Shown in pieces: positions 45,150-56,700 of a stretch of DNA of 64,000 nucleotides; within the stretch, counting starts at the first letter, position 1, and each line of letters begins with the position of its first letter. The translations under genes were made by a program, and so were the position numbers. This DNA is from Peribacillus loiseleuriae (GTDB lineage Bacteria > Bacillota > Bacilli > Bacillales > DSM-1321): NCBI RefSeq assembly GCF_001183985.1, contig NZ_LFZW01000001.1, positions 5,074,705 to 5,138,704 of the forward strand, read 5' to 3'. The notes beneath the pieces are model-generated. The model was given only the letters and a program-made list of their open reading frames with translations. It ran no database searches and was not told the DNA's origin.

Positions 45150-45266
45150 AATGTCCCTTAACGAAAGGATCAGAGACCCAAAAACTACAATAAATTGTTC
45201 AAATAATGTGTATATAACACTATAAACTGTATATAGAGAAAGGTCTGACCCTTCCTGAGACATCGT
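45150..45266 (+). repeat. dispersed repeat family 2, copy d
   Basis: Ends AAAGGTCTGACCCTTCCTGA like the copy at 44052, but the interior is more diverged (ATAACACTATAAACTGTATA). Same orientation as 44052, so noc sits between direct repeats. The rest of 45049-45405 shows nothing. Confidence 0.75.
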
Positions 45267-45405
45267 CAAGTTTCGTGAAAATGTGTGAAATTTATTATCT
45301 TGTAAAAATGCCATGCACATCGTTTGGCCTCACAGCTAAAAAAACTCGGTATCCTAATCACGTGCTGTTCTTAAACAATTCTACAAAACTGACGCAGATC
45401 ACTCT

Positions 45406-46122
45406 TTATTCAATCGGCATTTTATTCGGTGTACCTGGCTTACGCGGGTACTTCTTAGGCGTTGTTTTCACCTTACTAATGGTGATAATTGTTCTCTCAC
45501 TATGTTCTTCTGGTAGCAAAAAATGATGAATATCTTCTACTTTGCCGCCTAATGTAAAAATTGCTTTCTTCCCTGTGTCCAACTCATCATTTGTACTGGC
45601 AGCCTTCATAGCAATAAATGTACCATTCTGTTTAACGAGCGGTAAGCAAAGCTCACTTAAAACTGACATCCGTGCAACGGCTCTTGCCATAACAATATCG
45701 TAAGCTTCACGATGTTCTTGTTTCTGTGCGAACGTTTCAGCACGGTCGTGATAAAAATGAGTATGTGAAAGATTCAAGGTTTTAGCCAAGTGCTCAAGAA
45801 AAGAAATTCGTTTATTAAGAGAATCTACAATGGAAATATGTAACTCTGGAAAACAAATTTTTAACGGGATACTGGGAAAACCTGCACCTGCTCCTACATC
45901 ACAGATTTTATATGACTTAGTAAAGTCAAAGTAAAATGAAGCACTAATAGAATCATAAAAATGCTTTAGATAGACTTCTTCTTTATTTGTAATGGCCGTT
46001 AAATTCATTTTTTCGTTCCACTCAACTAATAGTTCGTAGTACGTTTCGAATTGCTGAAGCTGCAAAGGAGAAAGCGCAATGCCTTTCTCTTTCAGCTTAG
46101 CTTGAAATTGTTCGATATTCAT
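45406..46122 (-). CDS. rsmG: 16S rRNA (guanine-527-N7)-methyltransferase
   Basis: 238 residues. SAM-binding [16 protein letters not shown], then [15 protein letters not shown] and the [18 protein letters not shown] block. ATG 46122 is 9 nt from SD AAAGGA. Loss of this methylation gives low-level streptomycin resistance in relatives. Between mnmG and noc as usual. Confidence 0.95.
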   Translation of the reverse strand: MNIEQFQAKLKEKGIALSPLQLQQFETYYELLVEWNEKMNLTAITNKEEVYLKHFYDSISASFYFDFTKSYKICDVGAGAGFPSIPLKICFPELHISIVDSLNKRISFLEHLAKTLNLSHTHFYHDRAETFAQKQEHREAYDIVMARAVARMSVLSELCLPLVKQNGTFIAMKAASTNDELDTGKKAIFTLGGKVEDIHHFLLPEEHSERTIITISKVKTTPKKYPRKPGTPNKMPIE

Positions 46123-46146
46123 AAGCTTCAATCCTTTTCAATCCAT

Positions 46147-48036
46147 CTAGTTTTGAGGAATACGAGCAATCTTTCCTTGTTCTAAATAAACAAGTAAAAT
46201 CGATACATCAGCAGGGTTAACTCCTGCAATTCTCGAAGCTTGTGCCACTGATAGCGGATGGACTTGTTTTAATTTTTGACGTGCTTCAGTAGCCAAGCCG
46301 CTGATAGCATCATAATCAATATTTTCCGGGATTTTTTTATTCTCCATTTTTTTCAAACGGTCTACTTGCTGAAGTGACTTTTCAATATATCCTTCATATT
46401 TAATTTGGATTTCTACCTGTTCTGTCACTTCATTGTCCAAAGGTACCTCACTTGGAGCGAGTAGTTGAATTTGTTCGTAGTTCATTTCCGGTCGTTTCAA
46501 TAAATCAGCAGCTCGAATTCCATCCTTTAATTCACTTCCACCATGTTCAACAATTACTTGCTGTACTTGTTGAGTAGGTTTGATAAATAAGGTTTGCAGA
46601 CGTTCCTTTTCTGCTTCAACTGCTGCCTTTTTCAATAAGAAACGTTGATAGCGCTCTTCTTTAATCATTCCGATTTCATGTCCAATTTCAGTTAAACGTA
46701 AATCAGCATTATCATGGCGTAAAAGGAGGCGGTATTCAGCACGCGACGTAAGCAGACGATACGGCTCGCTCGTTCCTTTTGTCACAAGGTCATCTATCAA
46801 TACCCCGATATAAGCATCTGAACGGCTTAAGATTAGCTCTTCTTTTCCGAGTGCATTTAAGCCGGCATTGATTCCTGCCATTAATCCTTGTCCAGCAGCT
46901 TCTTCATAGCCGGATGTTCCGTTAATTTGCCCTGCAGTATACAGTTTTTTCACTTTTTTTGTTTCTAACGTAGGCCATAGCTGTGTCGGAACGATTGCAT
47001 CGTATTCGATTGCATACCCTGCACGCATCAATTCCGCTTTTTCTAATCCAGGAATACTTGCGAGAAGTCTTCGTTGTACGTCTTCTGGCAGACTTGTCGA
47101 TAATCCTTGTACATAGACTTCTTGTGTATTTCTTCCTTCCGGTTCTAGGAAAATTTGGTGACGTGGTTTATCATTGAAACGAACCACTTTATCTTCAATA
47201 GAAGGACAATAACGCGGACCTGTACCTTTAATCATCCCTGAGTACATAGGTGAACGGTGTAAATTTTCATCAATAATCTGATGGGTTTCTTCATTCGTGT
47301 ATGTGAGCCAACATGGCAATTGATCTGTAATGAATTTCGTTGTTTCATAAGAAAATGCACGCGGAGCATCATCACCAGGCTGAATTTCTGTTTTACTATA
47401 ATCAATGGAATGACTGTTAATCCGCGGCGGCGTGCCTGTTTTAAATCGAACTAAGTCGAATCCAATTTCCTCTAAATGCTCGGATAGTCGAATAGACGGT
47501 TGTTGATTATTCGGGCCACTTGAATATTTCAATTCACCAAGAATAATTTCTCCACGGAGGAAAGTTCCTGTTGTAATGACAACTGTTTTTGCATGATAAA
47601 CAGCGCCAGTTTGCGTAATAACCCCTTTACAGACATGATCTTCAACGATAAGGCGTTCAACCATACCTTGAACTAACGTTAGATTGGGTTCATTTTCAAT
47701 CGTATTCTTCATTTCCTGTTGATATAAGGTCTTATCTGCCTGTGCACGCAAAGCACGTACTGCTGGCCCTTTTCCAGTATTCAGCATTCTCATCTGGATA
47801 TGCGTTTTATCAATATTTTTTCCCATTTCTCCGCCTAAGGCATCAATTTCCCTGACAACGATTCCTTTTGCCGGGCCCCCAACAGAAGGATTACATGGCA
47901 TAAAAGCAATCATATCCAAATTTATCGTAATCATTAGCGTTCTTGCTCCAACGCGAGCCGCTGCAAGACCAGCCTCACTTCCTGCATGTCCTGCGCCAAT
48001 GACAATCACATCATAGCTTCCTGCTTCATATTGCAT
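46147..48036 (-). CDS. mnmG: tRNA uridine-34 carboxymethylaminomethyl modification enzyme MnmG
   Basis: 629 residues. FAD fold [20 protein letters not shown], active-site region [30 protein letters not shown], the [18 protein letters not shown] and the C-terminal helical domain that binds MnmE. With MnmE it builds the cmnm5 group on U34 of several tRNAs. SD AGGAGTGAAA. 21 bp after mnmE, so likely one transcript. Confidence 0.96.
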   Translation of the reverse strand: MQYEAGSYDVIVIGAGHAGSEAGLAAARVGARTLMITINLDMIAFMPCNPSVGGPAKGIVVREIDALGGEMGKNIDKTHIQMRMLNTGKGPAVRALRAQADKTLYQQEMKNTIENEPNLTLVQGMVERLIVEDHVCKGVITQTGAVYHAKTVVITTGTFLRGEIILGELKYSSGPNNQQPSIRLSEHLEEIGFDLVRFKTGTPPRINSHSIDYSKTEIQPGDDAPRAFSYETTKFITDQLPCWLTYTNEETHQIIDENLHRSPMYSGMIKGTGPRYCPSIEDKVVRFNDKPRHQIFLEPEGRNTQEVYVQGLSTSLPEDVQRRLLASIPGLEKAELMRAGYAIEYDAIVPTQLWPTLETKKVKKLYTAGQINGTSGYEEAAGQGLMAGINAGLNALGKEELILSRSDAYIGVLIDDLVTKGTSEPYRLLTSRAEYRLLLRHDNADLRLTEIGHEIGMIKEERYQRFLLKKAAVEAEKERLQTLFIKPTQQVQQVIVEHGGSELKDGIRAADLLKRPEMNYEQIQLLAPSEVPLDNEVTEQVEIQIKYEGYIEKSLQQVDRLKKMENKKIPENIDYDAISGLATEARQKLKQVHPLSVAQASRIAGVNPADVSILLVYLEQGKIARIPQN

Positions 48037-48057
48037 CCAGTTTCACTCCTTACTTCA

Positions 48058-49443
48058 TTATTTCCCTAAACAAAATTGAGAAAATAATTGATTAATTAAC
48101 CCTTCATGCACACTATCTCCTATGATTTCCCCAAGTAATTCCCATGCCTTCGTGAAATCAATTTGTACTAAATCAACTGGCGTGCCTGATTCTATCGCCT
48201 CAATTGCATCCTCTACAGATTTTAATGCTTGTCCTAGAAGTGCGATATGTCGTGAGTTAGATACATATGTTAAATCGCCTGTCTCTAAGGTTCCTGCAAA
48301 GAATAAGGAGGCAATCGCTTCTTCTAGTTCGTCCACACCTTGATCTTCCAATAATGAGGTGGTAACAAGTCGATGCTCGCCTGTCAGTTCTTTTACACGA
48401 TTCAGGTTTATTTTTTTAGGTAAATCGGTTTTATTGACGATTACGATAACATCCATACCATCAACCGCTTCAAATAACTTCTCATCTTCCTTCGTTAAAT
48501 CATCTGCATGATTTAAAACGAGTAAAATCAAATCAGCATCTTTTAAAACAGCTCTAGACCGTTCTACGCCGATTCTTTCAACAATATCCTCCGTCTCCCG
48601 AATCCCTGCTGTATCTAGAAGACGCAATGGAACACCACGAACATTTACGTATTCTTCTATTACATCACGAGTTGTTCCTGGAATATCTGTGACAATCGCC
48701 TTATTCTCATGAACTAAACTATTCAACAATGAAGATTTACCGACATTTGGACGCCCGATAATAACTGTCGATAGTCCATCGCGTAAAATCTTCCCTTGTT
48801 GTGAAGTGCGCAGTAATTTCTCTAATTCTATTTTAACCAGATTTGCTTTTTCCAAAAACATACGATGTGTCATTTCCTCGACATCGTCATATTCTGGATA
48901 ATCTATATTGACTTCAACTTGTGCAAGTGTTTCTAAAATCTCCTGACGAAGCTTGCGAATCAGCTGAGATAATCTTCCCTCCATTTGTCCTAACGCCATA
49001 TTCATGGCCTTATCTGTTTTGGCGCGAATCAAATCCATCACAGCTTCTGCCTGTGAAAGGTCAATTCTTCCGTTCAAAAAGGCTCGTTTCGTAAATTCCC
49101 CTGGCTCAGCAAGTCTAGCTCCCTGCGATAGAACAAGCTGAAGAACTCGGTTAACTGAAACGATGCCTCCATGGCAGTTAATTTCTACAACATCTTCACG
49201 TGTAAATGTCTTTGGTCCGCGCATAATGGAAATCATGACTTCTTCCACCGTATCACCTGTTTTAGGTTGAACCAGATGTCCATAATGAATGGTGTGGGAA
49301 GCAGCACCTATTAATTGTTTTCCTTGCGGGCCTTTAAATATTCGGTCAGCAATAGCAAACGCCTCATCACCGCTTAACCGGACGATTGCAATTGCCCCTT
49401 CACCCATAGGTGTCGAAATCGCTGTAATTGTATCGAATTCCAT
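48058..49443 (-). CDS. mnmE: tRNA modification GTPase MnmE
   Basis: 461 residues. N-terminal THF-binding domain ([25 protein letters not shown] is the start region), helical domain, inserted G domain with [22 protein letters not shown] and NKTD, and the C-terminal FCLGK with the functional Cys. ATG 49443 with SD GAAGGTGAAG; an upstream in-frame ATG is in the leader. Partner of MnmG. Confidence 0.96.
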   Translation of the reverse strand: MEFDTITAISTPMGEGAIAIVRLSGDEAFAIADRIFKGPQGKQLIGAASHTIHYGHLVQPKTGDTVEEVMISIMRGPKTFTREDVVEINCHGGIVSVNRVLQLVLSQGARLAEPGEFTKRAFLNGRIDLSQAEAVMDLIRAKTDKAMNMALGQMEGRLSQLIRKLRQEILETLAQVEVNIDYPEYDDVEEMTHRMFLEKANLVKIELEKLLRTSQQGKILRDGLSTVIIGRPNVGKSSLLNSLVHENKAIVTDIPGTTRDVIEEYVNVRGVPLRLLDTAGIRETEDIVERIGVERSRAVLKDADLILLVLNHADDLTKEDEKLFEAVDGMDVIVIVNKTDLPKKINLNRVKELTGEHRLVTTSLLEDQGVDELEEAIASLFFAGTLETGDLTYVSNSRHIALLGQALKSVEDAIEAIESGTPVDLVQIDFTKAWELLGEIIGDSVHEGLINQLFSQFCLGK

Positions 49444-49481
49444 TTCTTCACCTTCTTTAAAAATTTCAATATAAATATATA

Positions 49482-49650
49482 AGAGGTTGTTCAAAAAATT
49501 GGGTAAAGGAGCTTGCGATTTTAACAGAAGCTCATTAATGACCTTCTGTGCAAGTCCGATGCTTAGCGTTACCCTATACGCGAAAGGTTAGAGACTATTG
49601 CTCATCGAACATCTCAGCTCTTTTTATCCCTCTTTTTGAACAAGCACTAT
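49482..49650 (+). repeat. dispersed repeat family 1 (MITE-like), copy b
   Basis: Starts AGAGGTTGTTCAAAAAATT, ends CCTCTTTTTGAACAAGCACT, with CATCTCAGCTCTTTTTATCC before the end. Longer than copy a through a divergent centre. Confidence 0.75.
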
Positions 49651-49845
49651 AAGAAAAGAGTAAACAACTATTAACCTGAGCACATGCAAATTCCATCAAA
49701 TCTGCAGTACAATCGTTGCACTTCTATCAAATCGATCATTATCGGATAAATCTTTACTTGTTACATAAAACTTTCTATTACCCAAAATACTACAATATCA
49801 TAGTCCTGATGTGAAAAAAAGTGGATAGCTATTTCCAATAAAGAT

Positions 49846-49902
49846 TTATCCACAATCAAAGAATATCCTATATATAATTTTAACTTATCCACATGTGAAT
49901 AA
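49846..49902. promoter_or_regulatory. DnaA boxes between mnmE and jag
   Basis: Perfect TTATCCACA at 49846 and 49885 plus TGTGAATAA (one mismatch) at 49894. In B. subtilis the homologous thdF(mnmE)-jag gap is also a DnaA-binding locus. The remaining 49903-50331 has no gene; 50160-50215 resembles 41968-42020 (TACAAAA..TAGTTATTC), a minor repeat. Confidence 0.75.
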
Positions 49903-50331
49903 CAACAACTCAGGCATTCCCAAGTAAAAAAGTGGAACATTCCGTAAAGTATTTTACCTCAAACCCCTAAAGTACGTTAAATAGGAAAAGTACAAGCGCC
50001 TTGTTCAACCTCAGGCATGACATAGAATAAGCAAGTTTTATAGGAGTGCTTTTCTAATCAAGTGGATCGGCCCTGGCCTTTAAGAGATTGTTAGCTTGAT
50101 TCACTAGACACCAAAACTCATTAAAAGTCTTCTACTCACCTTTTAGGAAAAATCATTATTGGTCCTAGCTACAAAAGCTAGTTATTCTAACATAACTTAT
50201 GAATAAAGGAAATACATCAAAAATCTTAAATGCCTTAAACATTAGGACACTAAGCGTTAGCGCCAGACACCATTCCCATTGGTCAAATTTATTCTTTCTT
50301 AAAATACTCGATTAAACATCGACAAAAAAAA

Positions 50332-50361
50332 GAAGAAGATCTACTTAAATAGATCAACTTC
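50332..50361 (-). terminator. terminator of jag
   Basis: GAAGTTGATCTA-TTTAAG-TAGATCTTCTTC then eight T on the minus strand; it includes the jag stop codon. Confidence 0.85.
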
Positions 50362-50980
50362 TTTCAACTGGTGAAATAATTAAATGACGATACGGTTCGG
50401 TCCCACTCGATGTAGTCTTGATTTTAGGGTAATTCATTAAAGCTGTATGAATCACCTTTCGTTCATATGAAGGCATAGGTTCTAAGCTAATGCTTTTTCT
50501 CGTTTTTATGGCTTTGCTAGCCATTCTTTCCGCTAGCTGGATCAGCGTCTCATTCCTACGTATACGATAGTCCTCTGCATCAAGTAACACCGTTAAATAT
50601 TGCTTCGAATAACGATTGGCTACAAGTTGAACTAGGTATTGAAGAGAATTCAATGTTTGTCCTCTTTTTCCAATCAGAAGTGCAATCTTGTCACCTGATA
50701 GTTGAAATAAAACCTGCTTACCATTTCGCTTAACTGAAATATCCGATTCCACACCCATTTTGTTGCACACGCTTTTTAAAAACATCAGCGCTTCTTCAAT
50801 AGGGTCTGGCACAATTGTCACCTTGACAACTGCCTTCCGATTTCCAATTAGACCAAGAAATCCTCTTTTACCCGCATCTACAACATCAATCTCTACCTTT
50901 TCTCTAGTGGTGTTAAGCTGAGCTAAAGCTGATTCTACTGCTTCCTCGACATTTTGTCCTGTAGCAGTTATTAGTTTCAC
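50354..50980 (-). CDS. jag: Jag/KhpB RNA-binding protein
   Basis: 208 residues: N-terminal Jag domain ([33 protein letters not shown]), KH domain ([18 protein letters not shown]) and R3H domain ([28 protein letters not shown]). Binds RNA and acts in division/sporulation in relatives. The GTG start at 50980 overlaps the yidC stop by 4 bp, with SD GGAG. Confidence 0.94.
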   Translation of the reverse strand: MKLITATGQNVEEAVESALAQLNTTREKVEIDVVDAGKRGFLGLIGNRKAVVKVTIVPDPIEEALMFLKSVCNKMGVESDISVKRNGKQVLFQLSGDKIALLIGKRGQTLNSLQYLVQLVANRYSKQYLTVLLDAEDYRIRRNETLIQLAERMASKAIKTRKSISLEPMPSYERKVIHTALMNYPKIKTTSSGTEPYRHLIISPVERS

Positions 50981-51765
50981 TTTTTCTTGGCTCCTCCCGC
51001 ACTTTCTGCAGCTATCTTTTTCATATCCGGCCCTTTAATAATCCAAGTCTGGATAATCATGAATATATTACCGACAACCCAGTATAGAGCAAGAGCAGCA
51101 GGGAATTTAAATGCAAAAATCATAATCATGACCGGCATGATATATAACATCATTGTCATTTGTGTAGCCATCTGAGGATTCGAGTTCATGCCCGCCATTG
51201 TAATTTTTTGTTGGATAAATGTTGTGATACCAGCAACGATTGGCAATACATAAATGGGATCCGGGCTCCCTAAGTCAAACCATAAAAAGTTGTGTTCCGC
51301 AATTTCTCGCGTACGACTAATCGCATGATAAAAACCGATTAAGATTGGCATCTGAATAATTAGCGGAAAACAACCAGCCAATGGGTTTACGTTATATTTT
51401 GTAAAAAGAGCCATTGTTTCTTGTTGCAATTTTTGTTGAGTTGCTGCATCTTTTGATGGATATTTGTCCTTAAGTTGTTTCATTTCCGGCTGTAAAGCTT
51501 GCATGGCCTTTGAATTTTTCGTTTGTTTAATCATCAACGGTAATAGAACAAAGCGAACAAGCAATGTTACTACAATAATTCCCAAGCCAAAGTTATTTCC
51601 TAGCAATTCAGATATCGTAATGATAAGCCATGATAATGGATAAACAATGTATGAATTCCAAATACCCGTGCTCTCTTTCGTGATTGGTTGGCTTACTTCT
51701 GTACAACCAGTTAGAAGCATCATTAACGAGGCAAGTCCAATCATAAGCAATATTTGTTTCTTCAA
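50977..51765 (-). CDS. yidC: membrane protein insertase YidC (SpoIIIJ type)
   Basis: 262 residues. Lipoprotein signal LMMLLTGC, then five membrane segments including [38 protein letters not shown] helix with the conserved Arg, [17 protein letters not shown] and [15 protein letters not shown] start at 51765 with SD AGGAGG. Inserts membrane proteins; the SpoIIIJ paralogue also works in the forespore. Transcribed with jag; 170 bp downstream of rnpA. Confidence 0.94.
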   Translation of the reverse strand: MKKQILLMIGLASLMMLLTGCTEVSQPITKESTGIWNSYIVYPLSWLIITISELLGNNFGLGIIVVTLLVRFVLLPLMIKQTKNSKAMQALQPEMKQLKDKYPSKDAATQQKLQQETMALFTKYNVNPLAGCFPLIIQMPILIGFYHAISRTREIAEHNFLWFDLGSPDPIYVLPIVAGITTFIQQKITMAGMNSNPQMATQMTMMLYIMPVMIMIFAFKFPAALALYWVVGNIFMIIQTWIIKGPDMKKIAAESAGGAKKK

Positions 51766-51939
51766 CCGCCTTTTCCTCCTGTCAGCAAAAAAATTCTAGC
51801 TTTACCTTGAACACTTTGTTAGTCTTCTTCATTTTCTCCAAACATAGGGCAGCTGTGGCTGGCTCATATTTGTCTATACATATAAAATACCTGATTACAC
51901 CAATATTTTCTATGTATTATATTTCAATTTGAGAAATTC

Positions 51940-52317
51940 TTATCGTGATGGTTTATACGTGGAAGTTTTGCTTTTGTTGAATTTAAGCGCTTTGGCTCTT
52001 TTTAAGACATGGATTAGACTGCTTTTCACTTCAAATAAATCCATTGTTGCCGCTGGTTTACGTGCGATAATCACATAATCCTTTCCCTCTTTGATATCAC
52101 CCTTCAATTCAAGAAAAGATTGCCGAATGCATCTCTTTATTCGATTTCGGACGACAGCATTCCCTATTTTTTTGCTTACGGAAAGGCCAATTCGAAAGAA
52201 ATCTTGACTGGGCTTATCAAGGACGTAGACAACAAATTGTCTATTTCCGAATGATTCTCCCTTTTGAAACACAAGTTGGAATTCATCATTCTTTTTTATC
52301 CTTAGCTTTTTTTTCAT
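51940..52317 (-). CDS. rnpA: ribonuclease P protein component
   Basis: 125 residues; conserved [20 protein letters not shown] and the RNR motif [13 protein letters not shown]. It assists RNase P RNA in tRNA 5' processing. Follows rpmH. The basic C-terminal tail [14 protein letters not shown] extends slightly beyond the usual length. Confidence 0.96.
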   Translation of the reverse strand: MKKKLRIKKNDEFQLVFQKGESFGNRQFVVYVLDKPSQDFFRIGLSVSKKIGNAVVRNRIKRCIRQSFLELKGDIKEGKDYVIIARKPAATMDLFEVKSSLIHVLKRAKALKFNKSKTSTYKPSR

Positions 52318-52374
52318 TCTTTACACCTTCAATAAACTGAATTGGGATCTTAATACGTCATATATGGAAAAAAA

Positions 52375-52400
52375 AGACCACTGAGACTTATCAGTGGTCT
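52375..52400 (-). terminator. hairpin between rpmH and rnpA
   Basis: AGACCACTGA-TAAGTC-TCAGTGGTCT followed by eight T; it overlaps the rpmH stop codon and would give partial termination before rnpA. Confidence 0.85.
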
Positions 52401-52533
52401 ATGCAGATAATACTTTTCTGCCCTTACGGCGACGTGCAGCTAATACTCTACGTCCAGTTTTAGAACTCATACGGCTACGGAAACCGTGAACTTTACTGTG
52501 TTTACGTTTTTTTGGTTGATATGTGCGTTTCAT
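52399..52533 (-). CDS. rpmH: 50S ribosomal protein L34
   Basis: 44 residues, [18 protein letters not shown] and [23 protein letters not shown] 52533 with SD GGGAGGTG; the in-frame upstream stretch is leader. Confidence 0.97.
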   Translation of the reverse strand: MKRTYQPKKRKHSKVHGFRSRMSSKTGRRVLAARRRKGRKVLSA

Positions 52534-52578
52534 TATATGACACCTCCCTGAGGAATAACAGTTAAGACAGTCTAGACA

Positions 52579-52608
52579 ATTATATAGATGAAATATGGGA
52601 AATGTCAA
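52579..52608 (-). promoter_or_regulatory. rpmH promoter
   Basis: -35 TTGACA (52603-52608), 18-bp spacer, -10 TATAAT (52579-52584), both consensus. Confidence 0.85.
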
Positions 52609-52737
52609 CCTTTCTTTAAATTTAATTAAAGCTTTGTTTATAAACATTGAGTAATGATTGGTAGTTACTTAGGAACAACTTTCGCGTTTGGCCCATTCAG
52701 GCACATGGAAGAGAATGCTTTTAGAGCGGGTATGTAA

Positions 52738-52888
52738 TAGAGGATGTTCAAAAAGTCCGGTAAACAAACTTGCAAATTGCATCAAAGCTCTGTCTCACCG
52801 GTCCTCACGAATTACTACATACGTGTAGGTCTAGAGACGATCACTCCTCGAACTTCTCAGCTCTTTATCCTCCTTTTGAACGTGCACC
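52738..52888 (+). repeat. dispersed repeat family 1 (MITE-like), copy c, beside oriC
   Basis: TAGAGGATGTTCAAAAAGTC at the left end and CCTTTTGAACGTGCACC at the right. It lies between rpmH and the DnaA boxes. 52889-53183 shows no feature. Confidence 0.8.
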
Positions 52889-53183
52889 AATAAGTATTCA
52901 AACGAAGTTTTGTGCCTACCACAAGCATCTGTACTTCTACTAGGCAATCTACTTTGTCTTTGAAAAGTCAATTACTAGATTTAACATCCAGGTTCATAAA
53001 CAAACATCCTTTTAAATAAAAGTTCGTTTAGCACCCAAAAAATTGAGATTTCCCTCATAAGATTGAACAGTTCATTTTGGACCGCTCCCCCTTGAAATTA
53101 ATTGCCGTTTTTCTATTTCAGCCAATATTGCTTTTTATATTCAACGGCCTTTTATTTTCTCACTAATCGGCTCTCATTCTCTT

Positions 53184-53458
53184 TGTGGATATCTTTTCGA
53201 CACTTTTTTCACTATCCACAGTCACTTTTTCGCCTTTTGCACATAACAGAGGCTTGTGGAAAAGTATAGTCCACAATGGTATAATCTTGTGGATAAAGTT
53301 TTAATAGCCATTGCAACAAGGCTGAATTTCTGATATTATATTTGTGTTTTCACTCTGAATAACTTTATCAACATTTTCGTGTTATCCACAAACTGTTGAT
53401 AACATGTGGATAGTTTATACAAACTGTGGGTAGTTTTTTGTCCACAGCCCGTGGATAT
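53184..53458. other. oriC, upstream DnaA-box region
   Basis: DnaA boxes: perfect TGTGGATAA at 53288 and TTATCCACA at 53382. One- or two-mismatch boxes at 53184, 53212, 53394, 53405, 53425, 53438 and 53450. Directly upstream of dnaA, in the place of the incA/B-type half of the Bacillus origin. DnaA probably represses its own promoter here. A clear -35/-10 for dnaA was not assigned. Confidence 0.9.
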
Positions 53459-53683
53459 TGTCGAAATATCATTTTTCTTCATTATATATTTATCCCTTAT
53501 TCCTGTTGATGAATATTTATGCCAGTATCCCCAAATAACCCAAATTAACTTGTACAAGCCTTATATAAGGGCTGTTATTTCACTTAATAATAATGAAATA
53601 GATTTGACTTTCTATCTGCTAAAATCATGGCATTCGGCCATACTTATTGTTATTTCATATAAAACTGCAAAGGAGGGATTTTA

Positions 53684-55033
53684 TTGGATAATATCGAAAG
53701 TTTATGGGATCAATCACTAAAAAGCATGCAGAATAAAATAAGTAAGCCTAGTTTTGAAACATGGCTAAAATCCACCAAAGCCCATATGCTGCAAGGAGAT
53801 ATACTGACGGTCATTGCACCAAATGAATTTGCTCGTGACTGGCTTGAAGAACGATATTCCCACCTTATTTCAGAAGTTTTGCTTGAGCTCACAGGTGAAG
53901 GATTGGAAGTTAAATTTATTATCCCCTCTAATCAAGGGGATGATTCAATGACTGTTTCGGCTCGAGCCAAAAAACCAAAAAAGCTTGATGACGATTCAGC
54001 TGACTTTCCGCAGTTTATGTTAAATACGAAAAACACATTTGATACGTTTGTCATCGGGTCGGGCAACCGCTTTGCCCATGCTGCCTCACTAGCAGTTGCT
54101 GAGGCACCAGCTAAAGCATATAACCCTCTCTTTATCTATGGAGGTGTCGGACTTGGGAAGACACATCTTATGCATGCGATTGGCCAATACGTTCTTGAGC
54201 ATAATCCTCATGCTAAGGTTGTGTACCTTTCATCGGAGAAATTCATGAATGAATTTATCAACTCCATTCGAGATAACAAAGCTGGTGACTTCCGAGACAA
54301 GTATCGTACTGTTGACGTACTTCTCATTGATGATATTCAATTTTTAGCTGGAAAAGAATCAACCCAAGAAGAATTTTTCCATACATTTAACGCCCTTCAC
54401 GAAGAAAGTAAGCAAATTGTTATTTCCAGTGACCGTCCGCCTAAGGAAATTCCTACTTTAGAAGACCGCTTACGCTCACGCTTTGAATGGGGATTAATTA
54501 CCGATATTACACCGCCTGATTTAGAAACGCGGATTGCTATTCTTAGGAAAAAGGCAAAAGCAGACGGATTGGATATTCCAAATGAGGTTATGCTTTACAT
54601 TGCCAATCAAATTGACTCCAATATTCGTGAGCTTGAAGGAGCATTGATCCGAGTAGTTGCATATTCATCATTGATTAACAAAGACATCAATGCTGATTTA
54701 GCCGCAGAAGCACTAAAAGATATTATTCCAAGCTCAAAGCCTAAAATCATTACAATTCTTGAAATCCAAAAGACAGTTGGCGAGCATTACAACATAAGAT
54801 TAGAAGATTTCAAAGCAAAAAAGCGGACAAAGACTTTAGCTTTCCCACGACAAATCGCCATGTATTTATCAAGGGAACTAACAGACTTTTCCCTGCCTAA
54901 AATAGGCGATGAATTTGGAGGTCGTGATCACACGACAGTTATCCATGCTCATGAAAAAATTTCAAAACTTCTTCAAACTGACCCATTGCTTCAAAGACAG
55001 GTAAAAGAAATACAAGAACAGCTAAAAGTATAA
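53684..55033 (+). CDS. dnaA: chromosomal replication initiator DnaA
   Basis: 449 residues. N-terminal interaction domain I ([17 protein letters not shown]), a short linker, AAA+ domain ([18 protein letters not shown]alker [14 protein letters not shown]alker [16 protein letters not shown] [11 protein letters not shown] sensor) and domain IV ([37 protein letters not shown]). TTG start at 53684 with SD AAAGGAGG 7 nt upstream, giving the family N-terminus. Binds TTATCCACA boxes on both sides of the gene. Confidence 0.98.
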   Translation: MDNIESLWDQSLKSMQNKISKPSFETWLKSTKAHMLQGDILTVIAPNEFARDWLEERYSHLISEVLLELTGEGLEVKFIIPSNQGDDSMTVSARAKKPKKLDDDSADFPQFMLNTKNTFDTFVIGSGNRFAHAASLAVAEAPAKAYNPLFIYGGVGLGKTHLMHAIGQYVLEHNPHAKVVYLSSEKFMNEFINSIRDNKAGDFRDKYRTVDVLLIDDIQFLAGKESTQEEFFHTFNALHEESKQIVISSDRPPKEIPTLEDRLRSRFEWGLITDITPPDLETRIAILRKKAKADGLDIPNEVMLYIANQIDSNIRELEGALIRVVAYSSLINKDINADLAAEALKDIIPSSKPKIITILEIQKTVGEHYNIRLEDFKAKKRTKTLAFPRQIAMYLSRELTDFSLPKIGDEFGGRDHTTVIHAHEKISKLLQTDPLLQRQVKEIQEQLKV

Positions 55034-55071
55034 GTTATTCTGGATTGTGTGCATAACACACTACCACTTAC

Positions 55072-55163
55072 ACACAGTCTATCCACATGTGGATAGACTG
55101 TGTTTCCTTATGTTTCTCTAGGTTATCCACATACTAACAGGCCCTACTACTATTACTACTATC
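55072..55163. other. oriC, dnaA-dnaN part: boxes, DnaA-trios and unwinding element
   Basis: A perfect 32-bp palindrome at 55072-55103 (centre CTATCCACATGTGGATAG) carries two head-to-head near-boxes and may double as the dnaA terminator. A perfect TTATCCACA follows at 55123, then CTACTACTATTACTACTATC (55144-55163), the DnaA-trio pattern, and an AT-rich tract to about 55200. This arrangement matches the B. subtilis unwinding region. Confidence 0.9.
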
Positions 55164-55234
55164 TTTTAAATAAAAAATATATAAATAACATATGCCATTA
55201 GGCTATTCATTAGAACTATATTGGAGGATGAAAA

Positions 55235-56371
55235 ATGAGATTTATTATTCAAAGAGATCGTTTAGTGCATAGTGTTCAAGAAGTAATGAAAGCTGTCACA
55301 TCAAGAACAACAATTCCAATTTTAACGGGAATAAAAATAACAGCAGTAGAAGACGGGGTAACCTTAACAGGAAGTGACTCTGATATATCTATTCAATCGT
55401 TTATCCCTATTGAGGAAGAAGAAAATGAAATTGTAGAGATTAAGCAGAGTGGCAGCATTGTCTTAAATGCTAGGTTTTTCGGAGATATTGTAAGGAAACT
55501 TCCAATGGATACAGTTGATATTGAGGTGTTAAATGGCTTTCAGACCATAATTCGTTCAGGTAAAGCTGAGTTTAATTTAAATGGACTTGATGCTGAAGAA
55601 TATCCTCATCTGCCAATCATAGAAGAAGATCAAACATTTAAATTACCTGCAGATCTATTAAAGACATTAATACGTCAAACAGTATTTGCGGTGTCCACCT
55701 CAGAAACACGACCTATCTTGACAGGTGTAAACTTAAAGGTAGAAGATGATGAATTAATCTGTATTGCAACAGATAGTCACAGATTGGCCATGAGAAAGGC
55801 AAAAATTGATAATAAGGTAGTCGGTTCATATAGTGTTGTAATTCCTGGGAAAAGTCTAAATGAATTAAGCAAACTTCTTGATGATACGAATGAATTGATT
55901 GAAATGGTCATTACGGAAAACCAAGTATTATTTAAGGCAAAGAACTTATTGTTCTTCTCACGTTTACTTGAAGGAAATTATCCTGATACATCTCGTTTAA
56001 TTCCAAATGAAAGCAAAACTTCAATTACTGTTCATTCGAAAGATTTTCTTCAAGCAATAGATCGCGCCTCTTTATTAGCTAAAGAGGGGAAAAATAATGT
56101 TGTTAAGCTGACCACTTTAGTAGGTGGGGTCATTGAAGTATCTTCGAATACGCCTGAAATTGGAAAAGTAAGTGAAGAGCTGCAAGCGGAATCCATTGAG
56201 GGAGAAGAATTAAAGATTTCCTTTAGCGCGAAGTTTGTAATGGACGCCCTGAAAGCTTTAGAAGGAACGGATATTACAATTAATTTTACTGGGGCAATGC
56301 GTCCATTTATTATTCGTTCACTTCACGACGACACAATGCTACAGTTGATCTTACCTGTAAGGACGTATTGA
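55235..56371 (+). CDS. dnaN: DNA polymerase III sliding clamp (beta subunit)
   Basis: 378 residues, three clamp folds: MRFIIQRDRLVHSVQEVMKA, TRPILTGVNLKVEDDELICIATDSHRLA and the C-terminal MRPFIIRSLHD..QLILPVRTY. ATG 55235 with SD TTGGAGGATG. Homodimeric ring that holds polymerase on DNA. 200 bp after dnaA with oriC in between. Confidence 0.98.
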   Translation: MRFIIQRDRLVHSVQEVMKAVTSRTTIPILTGIKITAVEDGVTLTGSDSDISIQSFIPIEEEENEIVEIKQSGSIVLNARFFGDIVRKLPMDTVDIEVLNGFQTIIRSGKAEFNLNGLDAEEYPHLPIIEEDQTFKLPADLLKTLIRQTVFAVSTSETRPILTGVNLKVEDDELICIATDSHRLAMRKAKIDNKVVGSYSVVIPGKSLNELSKLLDDTNELIEMVITENQVLFKAKNLLFFSRLLEGNYPDTSRLIPNESKTSITVHSKDFLQAIDRASLLAKEGKNNVVKLTTLVGGVIEVSSNTPEIGKVSEELQAESIEGEELKISFSAKFVMDALKALEGTDITINFTGAMRPFIIRSLHDDTMLQLILPVRTY

Positions 56372-56470
56372 TGAATGAGACAATAAAGCTTGCAGGCTAG
56401 AGCTAGCTGGATGCGGACAGACACACGAAGTTATTCACATCAAAAATTCTATATGGTTTCCTACTGCAAG

Positions 56471-56498
56471 AAAAAAGGCCTTTAAACAGGCCTTTTTT
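56471..56498 (+). terminator. terminator of dnaN
   Basis: AAAAAAGGCCT-TTAAAC-AGGCCTTTTTT. The rest of 56372-56700 shows no other element. Confidence 0.85.
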
Positions 56499-56700
56499 AG
56501 TATGTTTTAATATCTAAGCAGAGTTGGGCTTCGGAAGACACCTTATTTAATAATTGATCCTTTATTTAACAGAACACGATACCCGTAATCGTTTTTTCTT
56601 TTTCACAGCGTTTATGCTTTGCTAATGTTAACTTTGTCTTTATTCAATTTATTTAGTACAATAAAATATTAGAGACTACTTTGAAAGAAGTGATGAACGG

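Noticed and set aside
46320..46345. Noc-binding-site-like TTTTCCGGGATTT in mnmG
   Set aside because: Three mismatches from the ATTTCCCGGGAAAT consensus; expected by chance.
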